Source of the DNA: Eukaryota sp. TZLM1-RC
Lineage: Eukaryota > Metamonada: BaSk clade
Direction of reading: 5' to 3'
Assembly: GCA_040285825.1 (NCBI GenBank)
Contig: JAUPSS010000004.1
Location: 6,145,658 to 6,209,657 of the forward strand
Length of the DNA: 64,000 bases
A program made the position numbers and the translations under genes. Below the pieces are notes generated by a model, which saw only the letters and a list, made by a program, of their open reading frames with translations, searched no databases and was not told where the DNA came from. Positions 44,048 through 54,793 of this stretch are shown here, one piece after another; within the stretch, counting starts at the first letter, position 1; each line of letters opens with the position of its first letter.

Positions 44048-45238
44048 TTAAACTCCTTGATCAACTTGTTTTATAGAAATTCCCTTCAATAGAGCCGATA
44101 GACAAGACCTCAAGGAAGAAACCTCATTACTGAAACAAACCTGAGGGACTGATTGATTAGACAACTCAGTCATTTTCGACATAACAGAAGAAACTCTATT
44201 ATGATGACGTTTCACCAGGTCAATTTCCTCAATCAAATCACGTTTTTGCCTCTCTATGCACTGTATTTCACCTTCCACCTCCTCTATTTGACCTCGTAGC
44301 CTGTCATCAGGTCCCTTTGACAATTTAATTCTCAAATCAGTAACTTCAACTTCCAATTGTCGCCTCTTATGGTCAGCTTCTACGAATCTTTGCTTGTAAA
44401 ACTCGCATTTTTCATTTGTTTGTAGAGTTTTTGAGTTTAATTTATCAAATTCAGCTTTACGTAGCTCCATAGCCTTGGTCAGATCAGCAAGCTTTCGTTC
44501 CTTCATTTCAATTTTTTTTCTTTTCATTTCAATTTCCTTATTCCATTCACGGACCTGTGCTTGCCATTCTGCTTCCAACTCTTTTACCTTTAACATTTCA
44601 ACCTCAACCAATCTTCTCTTGAAAAACTCATGCTGTTCTTGCTTCCACTGCTCAAGATCATCCATAGAGACAGGGGGAGTAACATTAGGGTTGGGCAGGG
44701 ATGTAGACGGTGAGAAGGAGGGTGGGGGAGGGGATTGAGTCCTCCAGCTGGAGATAATTGTGATGGTGAGAGTGGAGGAAGGATTGGAATCATTAGTCAA
44801 CCATGAAGAGGGATCAACAAAAGAAAGAGGGCATGTAGATGATATTGAGGAGGAAGATGCTGAGAGAGAAGAGAGGTCAAAAGAAGCAGTGCCTAGGAGA
44901 TGTTCTTGCTTGGAATTTATGGAAGCAATAAATTCTACGTGAAGAGGGGGAAGGTGAGTATAGAACACGTCCTTGGGACATTTAAGAGCAAATGTGACCT
45001 TATCAGTAGGTAGTTTAGGTACGTCCAGGGAAGAGAAGTCTTGACTTCGGATTATGTACCCAAAGAGTTGAAACTTAAAGAGGAAACGGGGTTTTTGATT
45101 AACAAATTGTTGAGATAAGGTAAGGGGTAAAGAGCAAGAAGATAGAATAACAGAGAAGAAGCAGGTATCATGTGATTCAACATTTGGGAGTAGATTGATA
45201 ACCTTACCACCAACAATGGACAGAGCAGGGCCATCCAT
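44048..45238 (-). CDS. C2-like plus coiled-coil protein, possibly CEP120-like
   Basis: 396 residues, no introns, ATG at 45238. The N-terminal about 170 residues are beta-rich and end with a C2-type pattern (LHVEFIAS, EHLLGTASFDLSSL). A Pro/Ser linker (SPPPPSFSPSTSLPNP) follows, then about 150 residues of heptad-like Glu/Lys/Leu coiled coil and a short C-terminal helix. C2 plus coiled coil in this order is seen in centriole proteins such as CEP120, which would fit a flagellated cell. The match is of architecture, not of diagnostic residues; another C2/coiled-coil cytoskeletal protein is possible. Confidence 0.6.
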   Translation of the reverse strand: MDGPALSIVGGKVINLLPNVESHDTCFFSVILSSCSLPLTLSQQFVNQKPRFLFKFQLFGYIIRSQDFSSLDVPKLPTDKVTFALKCPKDVFYTHLPPLHVEFIASINSKQEHLLGTASFDLSSLSASSSSISSTCPLSFVDPSSWLTNDSNPSSTLTITIISSWRTQSPPPPSFSPSTSLPNPNVTPPVSMDDLEQWKQEQHEFFKRRLVEVEMLKVKELEAEWQAQVREWNKEIEMKRKKIEMKERKLADLTKAMELRKAEFDKLNSKTLQTNEKCEFYKQRFVEADHKRRQLEVEVTDLRIKLSKGPDDRLRGQIEEVEGEIQCIERQKRDLIEEIDLVKRHHNRVSSVMSKMTELSNQSVPQVCFSNEVSSLRSCLSALLKGISIKQVDQGV

Positions 45239-45508
45239 TATTACAGAAATAGTCTCTAAACACTGGGCTAAGTGTCCTTTGTGTTGATGCTTAAGAGGTG
45301 GAGTTGTTTTGTTACACTTAAAATAATAATGTGTCTTATAAAAGAAATGACGTTTATCGAGGGTCTTGAATCACTGTTTCTTTCAGTTGTCCACAATGAT
45401 ATCTGGTCTTACGCTGTGTTATTACATTATCAATGTTCTTGTTAATAAAGTACGTCCAAGCCATTCACTTTCAGAAATTATAATCTTGACTAATCAATTC
45501 TAACGTTA
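45239..45508. other. 5' flank of the C2/coiled-coil gene
   Basis: No gene recognised. Confidence 0.5.
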
Positions 45509-45803
45509 TTGTTATTTCCATTTTCGATAAATGGAAGATTATCAGTTGAAGCAGAAACTTTTTTGGATGACTTCCAAAAAATGGTGAAAGAAAAAACAAT
45601 GAAAAGATTTGATATTTTTTTATGGCGTTCACGGATTCAATTTGCCATTATTAATAGATTACCGCGGTTTTTCAATCGAATTAGAGAAGCTTTAGCTAGA
45701 CAGCAAGCAAATCAAGATTTTGTAGAGGAAATCTTGGTTTAATGATAGTCGTCCCATTAGTTATGATTTAATTTAATCAAGTGTGCAAATTCAATAAATT
45801 AAT
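45509..45803 (+). mobile_element. Family A retroelement, 3' fragment
   Basis: Starts at FPFSINGRLSVEAETFLDDF and keeps an intact frame to the stop, then the common tail to about 45803. Nearly identical to 41940-42222, so a recent, very short insertion. Confidence 0.9.
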
Positions 45804-45949
45804 TATAAGTAAACGTTATTGTTATCTTTGAAAATTGTGTTTAATAATAATTAAGATATTTTTATTGTATTTGCCCCTAAATGATTAAAACAAACAATTT
45901 ATTTCTTGTTGTGTGCCAATCATCAAATTTTTTGATAATATCCAATATT

Positions 45950-46262
45950 ATATTTATTGAATTTGCACACTTAATTAAATTAACTCATAACTAATGGGAC
46001 GATTATCATTGAACCAAGATTTCCTCTACAAAATCTTGATCTGCTTGCTGTCTAGCTAAAGCTTCTCTTATTCGATTGAAAAACCGAGGTAATCTATTAA
46101 TAATGGCAAATTGAATCCGTGAACGCCATAAAAAAATATCAAATCTTTTCATTATTTTTTCTTGCACCATTTTTTGGAAGTCATTCAAAAAAGTTTCTGC
46201 TTCAACTGATAATCTTCCATTTATCGAAAATGGGAAAGCAATAAAAACCAGCTGTGTATATA
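45950..46262 (-). mobile_element. Family A retroelement, inverted 3' fragment
   Basis: The minus strand carries TQLVFIAFPFSINGRLSVEA through to QDFVEEILVQ and the tail, starting from about 46262. It faces the fragment at 45509-45803 tail to tail with about 150 bp between, making an imperfect inverted repeat of about 300-bp arms. Confidence 0.9.
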
Positions 46263-46405
46263 ATATCCAGTGAATCATTCATAATTTCTGCAAATTGAAT
46301 ACAATTTGATGGTTATAGTGCATAAATTTAAGACAACCAATGCTCCAAAAAAATTTTATTTACAAATTGTATTTTGACAGTAACTAAAAGTTCACTAGTG
46401 GTGAA

Positions 46406-47418
46406 CTACCAATCACAAATAATTTTGCATTCCCATTCGCCCTTGTGGTTAAAAGAACATTCAGTGCGACATCCATTGTCCACAGTGAATTCATTTCTTG
46501 GAGCATCACCAGCTTCTCCTGCAGTGACCATAGATTCAATGTTACATTCGTTGACGCCACGACGGATACGGAAATGACCTTGTTCACCCCATGAAGCTCC
46601 CCATGAGTTGGCACATAACCAGTATTTCTCTCCATTTTCTACACCCCATCCAATGAGTTTGACAGCATGACCACCCTGGAGATAGCCAGAAACATGATGG
46701 TAGATGCCAGAGCGATAGGACATAAAATCGGAATAAACACGGAAACCGACCTCGACGGAACCATACCTAGGGTTAATTCTGCCGGCGAAGTGTCAACGTA
46801 CTTTTGAAGTTCAGTCATGATTGCCTGCTCGTTTGCTGATACATCATAGGCACTAGCTGCCTTGTACATCTTGAGAGAAGAACCATCTTCACAGGCACTC
46901 GGGCAAGGAGGAACTTTTCCAGCTCTTCCTGAACTGTAGGTGAAGCAGGAGTCTTCAACAACACCAGTTGATTTCATAAAGTTCCATACTTTGTCTAACC
47001 AGCCACCGTTACATGCCATGTTCGACTTATCACAGGAAACAAGCCATTGTGGGGAAAGAATAACTTTCATTCCTTTGGCAGCACAGAATCTATCAGACAA
47101 TGCTTCAGCGGCACCAAAAGCCCAACACGATCCACATCGACCTTGATCACGAATAGCATAGGAAGGACATCCAGGCCATTGTTTACGGACATCAAATTGT
47201 TCTGGAAGGTTGTTTAAAACTTCAACCTTCTTGGGTAGGTTAATGAAGTCGATCTTGGTTCCCAAAAGAGCGCGGCGCTCTTCGGATGTCATACCAGCGA
47301 ATCTTGGATTAAATCCGGCCACCCATCGGGCTGTAGGATTTGAATTCACCATTGCAATAATGTGCTGCTCATTAGCAAAAGCAAACGCTACAAGTAGAAA
47401 GAGTGGTAGAAGCTTCAT
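46406..47418 (-). CDS. Cathepsin B-like cysteine protease (secreted/lysosomal)
   Basis: Exons 47418-46802 and 46766-46406 on the minus strand, 325 residues; the 35-nt intron runs GTACGT...TTAACCCTAG. Splicing restores the family segment [17 protein letters not shown]. Signal peptide at the start ([15 protein letters not shown]). A cathepsin B-type propeptide follows ([20 protein letters not shown]). The mature enzyme begins at [16 protein letters not shown] and has [13 protein letters not shown] (oxyanion Gln and nucleophile Cys), [11 protein letters not shown] (His) and NSWG (Asn). An extra Cys-rich C-terminal tail ([20 protein letters not shown]) exceeds the usual length. A peptidase of family C1A, acting in the food vacuole or outside the cell. 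I do not see the typical His-His occluding loop, so exopeptidase activity is uncertain. Confidence 0.92.
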
Positions 47419-47789
47419 CGACAAGAAATCAGCAGAATGAGAAGTTCAAAATTATTTCGATATTTACCAGTTTTCAACAAAAGTCAATCATTCCAATCAT
47501 TCCAAATGTAGTGACAAAGTATATGAGCTGCTGGTACAATGGTGATCACATCATTGGTGAATAGTTCCGATGGTCAACAGTTATCAAGAAGTAATTGGCA
47601 ATATTGATAGATCTGATTACAATGCTGATGAATATCTTGTTTGGTCTGAGGTAAATTTACCCTCAGTTTCAACAATGTTTCAAGTCTTTCAGTGCATCAA
47701 TCCTTTAACTGCCACGGATAACTATAAATAATAAAAACGTTTATTTAATAACAGGAAAAGAAACAATGCATAACTATCCTAGTACCAGC
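47419..47789. other. Intergenic between cathepsin B and SmB
   Basis: 370 bp; no gene recognised. It holds the cathepsin promoter and the SmB 3' end. Confidence 0.5.
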
Positions 47790-48149
47790 TTAGCTAGTAG
47801 GGGGTGGAGGTAGATTAGCTGGTCCAAAACCAGGAACCGCAGACGCCGTCGGTAGCGGTAGTGTGGGCAGTGTAGACATTGTAGGCCTAGTACGTTCAGT
47901 TTGTGCCGGTGGTGGAGCATCTACTGAAGTAGACACAAGAGAATCACCACGAACAATGGTAAGACCCAAAGAACGGCGTATTTCCTTACCCTGTTTATTG
48001 ACTCTAGATTCTTCGGCATCTACGAGAACCAAATTTAAGTGAATATCAACACCATATAGGCGACCTGTTATGGTACGATCATTAAGGATAGCTGTGACTG
48101 TATGATAGAGAAAGTTTTCTAGACGGCCACGACGTGCTTTGGGAGGCAT
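47790..48149 (-). CDS. SNRPB: Sm core protein SmB of spliceosomal snRNPs
   Basis: 119 residues from ATG 48149 (MPPKARRGR...); the frame is open further upstream, but that part is an adjoining mobile-element end. Sm1 motif: NDRTITGRLYGVDIHLNLVL. Sm2 motif: LGLTIVRGDSLVSTSVDAPP, the SmB-type Sm2 followed directly by the SmB-like proline-rich tail (PPPAQTER...FGPANLPPPPTS). SmB is one of seven subunits of the ring around the U-rich site of U1, U2, U4 and U5 snRNAs. It fits the introns seen in this window. Its start lies only about 260 bp from the end of a Fanzor relic on the same strand. Confidence 0.88.
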   Translation of the reverse strand: MPPKARRGRLENFLYHTVTAILNDRTITGRLYGVDIHLNLVLVDAEESRVNKQGKEIRRSLGLTIVRGDSLVSTSVDAPPPAQTERTRPTMSTLPTLPLPTASAVPGFGPANLPPPPTS

Positions 48150-48409
48150 TTGCAAGTATTGTTCTGTGAGTGCAAATCCAAATGCATTTACCACACCTAC
48201 ATTGGAATTCAATTCTTCATTACAACTCCAGACACTATTGAGCTGCCACATCGTTCAAGGTGGACTGATATTTTCTTCTACAGATGTCTTCTTGACTACT
48301 CTCTTCTTAGTTCCTCCCTGTTTTCTCTCAGCACCCAATGACGATGTGCTTGTTTCATGAACTTGCGATGGACAGTTTGTTCTGCTGTGGCCTGTGACAT
48401 AAACTACAT

Positions 48410-50502
48410 CTTCCGGGTTTTTGTCCTTCTCAGCATCTTCTTTTTCTGATCTCTCTGTGAAGTAGATGATACATTTTCGAAATCTTTTGTTTGAGTTTTT
48501 GGTCTCTTGAAAATGGATGGTCTACCTTCACCGTTGATTGCAGATGTGATAATGGAATATATATTTATGGCAGAGTTGAAGTCTCCATTCTAATACGTGC
48601 TGCATGTCTGACACTTCGCTAAACCCCACGGTGTTGATTTTGCTTTTTCTTCTAGTGAATCCTTCTGCTCACCCCATTCTTGTTGAAAATCTCTTTTTCT
48701 AGTAGGATTGTTTTTATTCAATAGTTCAATTTCTTGTTTTAAGTTTTTTGCTTTTCTTTTTAGTTGTCGTTTGCCCTTAGGACCTAACACTTTAATACTA
48801 GAATCATTGACACATTCTGCAAAATTTCCCTTGGCAGCACAACTAGAACAAGATTTACTCGTTCTATATTCTTCAACTAGGTAAATTCGATAACCAAATC
48901 TTCTTAATAGTTTCGGTTCCTCTTATGGTTGACCTTTTCCCTTCCTTGTATTTCCTTTCGACCTCCAGTCACCATAACCAATAACTACGTCTTCAGGGGA
49001 GCCAAAGGTCAATTTGAATCTTTCCATCTTGTTTATTTCTAATTCTTTGCTTATTCGAATACCTTTGAAATTTTCTTTTTTCTTTTTTCCGTTCAACGAT
49101 ATTTGGTACTTTTTCTGTCAAATTGGCGTTCACCGGCAGTATATTTGAACGTGTTCCACCAGTGTTTGGGTTTCAGCCTTGTATAATCAGAGTCAGAGTT
49201 TGAATAGCTTGATAGGTCTTGTAATTGCTTCTCTCTTCTTTTAATACCTTTGCGTTTTTTGCTTCTGATTTCAGGAAGTTGTCTTTTTTTATAGAACACA
49301 TTTTGTGAAATTTCTTCTGGGGTAATGGTTACAGTAGGATTTGGAGAAACACAGTGCATTAAATCGTGCTCGTTAGGGTCAATGGCAACTATTCTTTTAT
49401 CTTTTAACTTCTTTTTTTCTACATTTTCAGCAGACAAGGAATGTATGTATCTGGGTGCGCTTACGTCTTGGAAGTAAAATTGTTGAAAACATTCCCATTT
49501 CCATCAAGCAGCTCTCTACGAATTAACACTGAACAAGCAATCCCGACTGTTACAATTGAAAACAATTTCAATTGAAAGCAACCTTTAATCTTCCGTTTGT
49601 AAAAATCTAAATATCAGTTAGTATTTCGGTAAAAACTGATGATCTTAAATCATCTGCTCTCCCTTTGAACTTGCTAAATCTTTCATTGAGCCAATGAGTA
49701 TCGAGTCTTATAAGCAGTGGATTCAATGTAGTTGTCAATGGAAAAGGATTACTGACTGACAAAGGTCTGGCATCCTGGAAACAAAATAATTGAATATAAT
49801 TCTGTTAATATATATAGCATGAGAAAGAAATTTCAATGGCTGATTGAATATAAGAAATATTTTTACCCTTAATAAAAGTGGGAATTAAACAATGTTTTTC
49901 ATAAGCAAAAAACTTCAAAGTCAAATCTGACTGGGGAAAGGAAAAAACAATGTGATCATTGATAGGAAGTTCATCAAAGTTTCCACCGATAATGGTTTCC
50001 TGACTTTGATGTGTTTAGTCAATAATTCTTTCTTCAAATGAATTTCCTGAATTTGTTCTAGTCTGAACTTCTTCAATGTGATAATGTTTAACCAGCGCAA
50101 CACATATTCAACAAACTGTTTGCTGAGATTATTGCCATATTCAATGGCAATTTGGTTGGCTGTGTAGTGCGAAACTAGATTCATTGATGTGTTATCTGGA
50201 AATTGAATACTTCTTTGACCAAGCTCATCATCAAGATTTTGTAGAATTGGATAAAAGAAATTCAGGTAATTAAAACTAATTTTCTGTTTCAAAGTTAAAT
50301 TCGAAAAATCCATATCTTTAATTACCTTCTTGGATTCAATCTTTGATTGTTCCAAATCTGCAGTATTTTCGTTTGACTTCGCAACAAACATCCGCTCTGA
50401 AACTAATTGAATTGATTCTAATGTAATTGATTCGCTTAAATCTGGCAGTTGAATTGAGAAATTCTTAAAATCGAAATACGCATCATAGTCGCATTCATGC
50501 AT
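48410..50502 (-). pseudogene. Fanzor relic, DPN-type, near full length
   Basis: Minus-strand order: N-terminal helical region (50502-49921, 193 codons, FVEYVLRWLNIITLKKFRLE); a broken stretch with TVGIACSVLIRRELLDG (about 49540); RuvC-I RIVAIDPNEHDL (Asp at 49378-49380); a basic helical segment; RuvC-II FGSPEDVVIGYGDW (Asp at 48968-48970); YRTSKSCSSC and AKCQTC zinc-finger cysteines; RuvC-III NGDFNSAIN (Asp at 48581-48583) just after a TAG; then GEGRPSIF. All three catalytic acids survive, but a stop and several frameshifts break the gene. The full domain order is that of Fanzor nucleases. Its 5' end abuts a family C retroelement relic. Confidence 0.85.
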
Positions 50503-50519
50503 TAAAGACGTAGTGTCGA

Positions 50520-51430
50520 TTGGGAAAAACGTTCTGAAACAATTCTATGTGATTTTGACATACAATAGAGTTGATCTCTTACTGTATCATGAACTTTTGA
50601 TTGGAAAGTAATAAAATGTTTACAATTCAATAGATGATGAGGAGAAATTTTTGATCCACATTTACAAATCAAATTATGGGCACGTTATCAGGCCAAATAC
50701 AACATAGCGCATTTTACAAGAAAATTCGGTATCAGTTAAAGTAGACCATAACTTTGAGGAATCTGAGTAATTAAACACGAAGAGGAACTGTTTTGGGCAT
50801 CTAACAAAAAATTTGCGAAAGTGGGATTATTTTTTTTGGGCAGAGCCAAGACGAACACAAAAATCCAAGCCTTCAAAAATTATTTTTAACTTTTGTTTTA
50901 AGTTTTTAACACAATACCTCAAATTAACTAGTGTTCTAGATCATATTTCCTGCACATTGTCGGGAAAATATTTACTCCATATTTCAAGGGGCAAACAATC
51001 AAGAGCATTTTGTAGGTCTCTAAGAAAATAATTGCTTGTCAAATTCAATAAATTACCATCATTAGAAAAACGGTTGCAAAACTCAAAAAGAAAATTTTTC
51101 CTTCCACAAAGAAAAGCAGCTTGACAGAGAATAGAAGATTTAGTGAAATTAATTCCACCACAATAAAATGATGAAAATACATGACTTCGAATTAGTTCAG
51201 GATTGACATCAATCAAAGATGGAAAAACTTTTGTTTTCAAATAGTTAAATGAGCGGCAAAACTCACGTGAAATACCAGGAGATGTTGTTTTTAAAATGTG
51301 AGTAATTTTACCGGAGTAACAAATTTATAAGATAAAAGCGCAGTCTCATTTCGTTAAGAGTACGGATTACTTGTTGTAGATGTTCAGCCAGAAATGCTGT
51401 GTTATCATTTCGCCACAATTCATTAGTTTT
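50520..51430 (-). mobile_element. Family C retroelement relic
   Basis: The minus strand shows the thumb region (51240-50941: LIRSHVFSSFYCGGINFTKS, CQAAFLCGRKNFLFEF). It then shows, in other frames, HLLNCKHFITFQSKVHDTVR and DQLYCMSKSHRI, after which homology stops near 50545. The better family C copy continues from this point with SFLEPLLSNLF. The Fanzor relic begins directly after the break, so it probably inserted here or the two were joined by rearrangement. Confidence 0.8.
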
Positions 51431-52259
51431 GATTTAATCTAACAGTTGAGCAAATTCTTTTTTTTTCTTTCGATAAAAATTATATTTAATCCCAATTTTT
51501 GTTTACAATTTTGTTTAAGAAAGTCAAGTTCTACTGTTGAAATGAACTTGTGAATGTCATGTTGAATTAGTTGAGAAAATACATTTTCAATGCTATTCAT
51601 TCCTCCTTCAACAATATACAAAGACTGAATACCTTTCTTAAATGTATACTCATAAAAGGTCCCACTGCAGTCTTGCTTAAGCATCTATGAAACCACAGAG
51701 GGTGTAAAGAATGTAATTGGTCAATTGGAAATCTGTTTCAATTTGCAACAGTTTAAAGCGAATAAAGAAAGGAAAAATAATTCGTCTGTGTTGCAGCCAA
51801 TAAGTAACCCAGGCTTAATCTCAATCAATAAGTCAATAACTGAATTAATCATATCCTTCTTTGATGAACATAAAAGAATTCAACAATCCTTTGATTGAGA
51901 AATCGCTTATATGGAGAAGATGTGTGACTCTTTCGAATCAAAATGCCAAAGTAATCATAATGAGGGAATCTTCGTGAGGATTTGGCAGTAGTTCCTCTCT
52001 GTATGTTTCATGTTCTTTTTCGCAAAGTGTTGATTTTTTTTAAAATCTCATTTAAAGTCAATGACCACCTGGTAATAAGAAAATAATGGCAAAATTTGTG
52101 ATAGATTCCAGATAGATGTACCTTTCATAATCTGTTTAAACGAGTTTAGTTCCAAGAAACCAAGTAGTGAAATAGACATCTTTGCATAAAATTACTACAA
52201 TACCATGACGTGGAAAAGTACAGAAGTAACTGCAAAAGAGTTAAAAGATTAAGAAAATT
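51431..52259. other. Unassigned stretch upstream of a Fanzor relic
   Basis: Holds an unassigned minus-strand frame (51439-51684) and broken plus-strand frames that may be the decayed N-terminus of the following element. Confidence 0.4.
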
Positions 52260-53384
52260 ATATTGATGACCCTAGCATTAATCCTGCTGAATTTCAAGAT
52301 ATGACCCTTGCTGCTGCTGATCCAGGGAAATCTGATCTATTCTTTTGTTCTGCCAATTTAGCTACTGGAATGACTTATTCAAAAAAACCTGAGAGAGATA
52401 AATATGTTCATTTCAGGTACACTCAAAATCAACGAAGATTTGAGTCGAAAAGTTGCAAATTCAAAAGAATAAGAGACATCATACGGAATGACACTCATAT
52501 CACAATAAGTAACTCTACTGGTAGAGTGATTGATCTATCCAATTGAGAACCATCTGGAGAGCAGCAACAAAGAATGGATTTAAACAGCAGTATAATAAAT
52601 CAAATGTCTTAAAGAACAATTAGTTTATTAAGAGGAAAAGTACCTTCAGAAATCAATATTCCCCACAAAAATTGATTAATCATTCAATTTGAGAAATACT
52701 GAACAAAAAACTAAATCTGTAGCAGAATGGGAAGCAACTTTATCCCAATTAAATTCCAAAAGCTACAGGTTTGATAGATTTATGGAGTATATTAAACAAA
52801 AGAATTTTGTGAATAGTATTGGAGGTGAAGTCTATCATCAAAAAATATTTCGAAAAAAAGATGGCGAGCTGAGATTAATCGCAAGACCTGAGGCAAAGAT
52901 GATTCAGAGATTCAAATCAGTAATTAGTGATCCCAGCCAAGTAGTTATTAGAATCGAAAACTGGGAACAACGAAAACACATGAAATTCAAAAAACCTACC
53001 AAAGGAGAAGGGTTGAGAATTCTATTTAAAAAGGCTGGTTATAAGGTCTTTTTAATTGATGAGTTTCGAACCAGTTGCTATTGTTTCAACTGTAGGAAAG
53101 CGAGGAAAACAGTTGAAACATTCCGATGGTGCAGAAACTTTAGGCCATGGAAGAGGCACGAGATGTCGATTCGTCCCAGGCTTACCATGTGTAAATCATG
53201 CGAAAGTTTGTGGAATAGAGATCGAAATGCTTCGCTTTAAATGTTGGCACTGATGGAAGCACATATAAATGGTGGAGATAGACCGGAATACCTGCAGAGA
53301 GCCAAGGTTGACAAAGGTTCAAAGAAAAAAGTATCAAGAAAATCTTCCATTTCTCAAAAACTCAGTCCCTCTACATCAGTGTAA
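52260..53384 (+). pseudogene. Fanzor relic, DPG-type
   Basis: RuvC-I LAAADPGKSDLFFCSAN (Asp at 52319) lies in the frame 52301-52546. After a frameshift, 52689-53384 is a continuous frame with one in-frame TAA (53238-53240). It carries the RuvC-II region (PSQVVIRIENW, where the usual GDW is ENW), then GYKVFLIDEFRTSCYCFNC, a zinc-finger pair CYCFNC and CKSC, RuvC-III WNRDRNASL (Asp at 53220-53222), and NGGDRPEYL followed by a Lys-rich end. This is the best C-terminal half in the window. It ends 42 bp before the RPC5 start. Family function: RNA-guided DNA cutting; here inactivated. Confidence 0.82.
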
Positions 53385-53425
53385 AAAGGACACTTATTTT
53401 ATTGTTATAGACATCGTCTGTTTCA

Positions 53426-54616
53426 ATGACTGATTCCGAAGATGACCCTGTAGTTCAAGAATATGATGTCTTTTTATCACATACTTTAGAAGAGAACTTA
53501 TTTCTCTGTCAATTTCCTACACGTCCTCCATGGCGTCCCCTCAACTTTGATCAAGTAAGTCAAGCTAGATATAAACCGCAACAAGGTGCCCTTGAACTTG
53601 AAATTGAACATGACTTTCCAGAACATTGCAAGGATGAATTTGGACATAATCCTCGTAGTACCTCTCTTTTCTCTGCCCTAAACGTTCCTTTAAAAACCAA
53701 CATGACTGTTGGTAGCGTTAGAGGCAACCAAATCTATCTCACTCCACTTCACCATGCCATGCAACTGCGGCCTAGGTTCAAACACATAGAGGAGGACGAG
53801 ACCATTGACATGGTTGGGGATGGGTCTAAGCCAACTGACGAAGGCTCTGACATGGAAGGTTCTTCCCTTATTCAACAAAAGAGAAAAGCTGCAAAAGCCT
53901 CGAAAGAACCAACTGTTGTCGTTCGTCAATCCTATTACTCGAAATACAAAGCAAAACGTGATGCAGAGTCGTGGTTACCAATGTCAATAGTTAAACATGA
54001 TCAGCAACTCGCTAATCAAATCAAAAATGCAATGGCTCAAACCAGTAATAATAGTGTTCCTACTGTAGGTTCAAAGAATGATTACCTCAACCTTTTATTC
54101 CCAGAGGCACACCTTCCCAGCATCGATAAAGTTGATTCAACCATGATTGGTTCTGAGGTTGCTGTTGATGAACAGGTAAGTAATCTGAGTTTGACAGAAT
54201 CCCCAGCGTTTAAAGCTCTTCAAGAGTTTATTTTAAGGGAACTTGGGATACACGGGGTTTTGAATATAACCTCAATTATTAAATTAATCAATACTTATAA
54301 TTCAAGTGTTCCTGAGCAAAGCCAATTATCTTCGGATATCAATACTGTGCTTCATGTTCTTGGCCACTCTGCTGATCACATTGGCGAATGTTGGTTTTTA
54401 CATACAGATTCTGCATTGGAACCTTATAGAAGAATTCTGGTTCGGTTGTTTAAAGAGAGCAATAAGCCTATACAGAAAGCCGATTTGGTAACAGCTTGTC
54501 GTCATGAGAATGTTAAAGATTTCGGTTACAAGGTTTATAACCTTTTAATGAATCAGTTGGCTGAAAAAGCTCCTGGAACTCATTCGAAGTGGAAATTAAA
54601 AAGTGGTAATGTGTAG
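53426..54616 (+). CDS. POLR3E: RNA polymerase III subunit RPC5 (POLR3E / Rpc37 family)
   Basis: 396 residues, single exon, ATG at 53426. The N-terminus DDPVVQEYDVFLSHTLEENL, then LFLCQFPTRPPWRP, is the start of the Sin/RPC5 domain, which dimerises with RPC4 in the TFIIF-like module of Pol III. A charged linker follows (QQKRKAAKASKEPTVVVRQS). The C-terminal about 130 residues are helical, with winged-helix character (ALQEFILRELGIHGVLNITS; YRRILVRLFKESNKPIQKAD), as in metazoan-type RPC5. Role: initiation, termination and reinitiation at tRNA and 5S genes. It sits directly after a Fanzor relic, so its promoter is at most about 40 bp or lies within the relic. Confidence 0.88.
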   Translation: MTDSEDDPVVQEYDVFLSHTLEENLFLCQFPTRPPWRPLNFDQVSQARYKPQQGALELEIEHDFPEHCKDEFGHNPRSTSLFSALNVPLKTNMTVGSVRGNQIYLTPLHHAMQLRPRFKHIEEDETIDMVGDGSKPTDEGSDMEGSSLIQQKRKAAKASKEPTVVVRQSYYSKYKAKRDAESWLPMSIVKHDQQLANQIKNAMAQTSNNSVPTVGSKNDYLNLLFPEAHLPSIDKVDSTMIGSEVAVDEQVSNLSLTESPAFKALQEFILRELGIHGVLNITSIIKLINTYNSSVPEQSQLSSDINTVLHVLGHSADHIGECWFLHTDSALEPYRRILVRLFKESNKPIQKADLVTACRHENVKDFGYKVYNLLMNQLAEKAPGTHSKWKLKSGNV

Positions 54617-54793
54617 TATTTAAATATTTCTCAGTTTTTAGATGGTTTTATTTAGACTATTTAGTTCTTTTGAACCATTATTTATTGCTTTACCCTTAAT
54701 ATTAATTTATTTAACCCGATAATTACATTTTTTTTAATTTTTCAAAACAAATAATATTCAAAAAATAAAACTATTCAAACTAATTTTCCAAAC

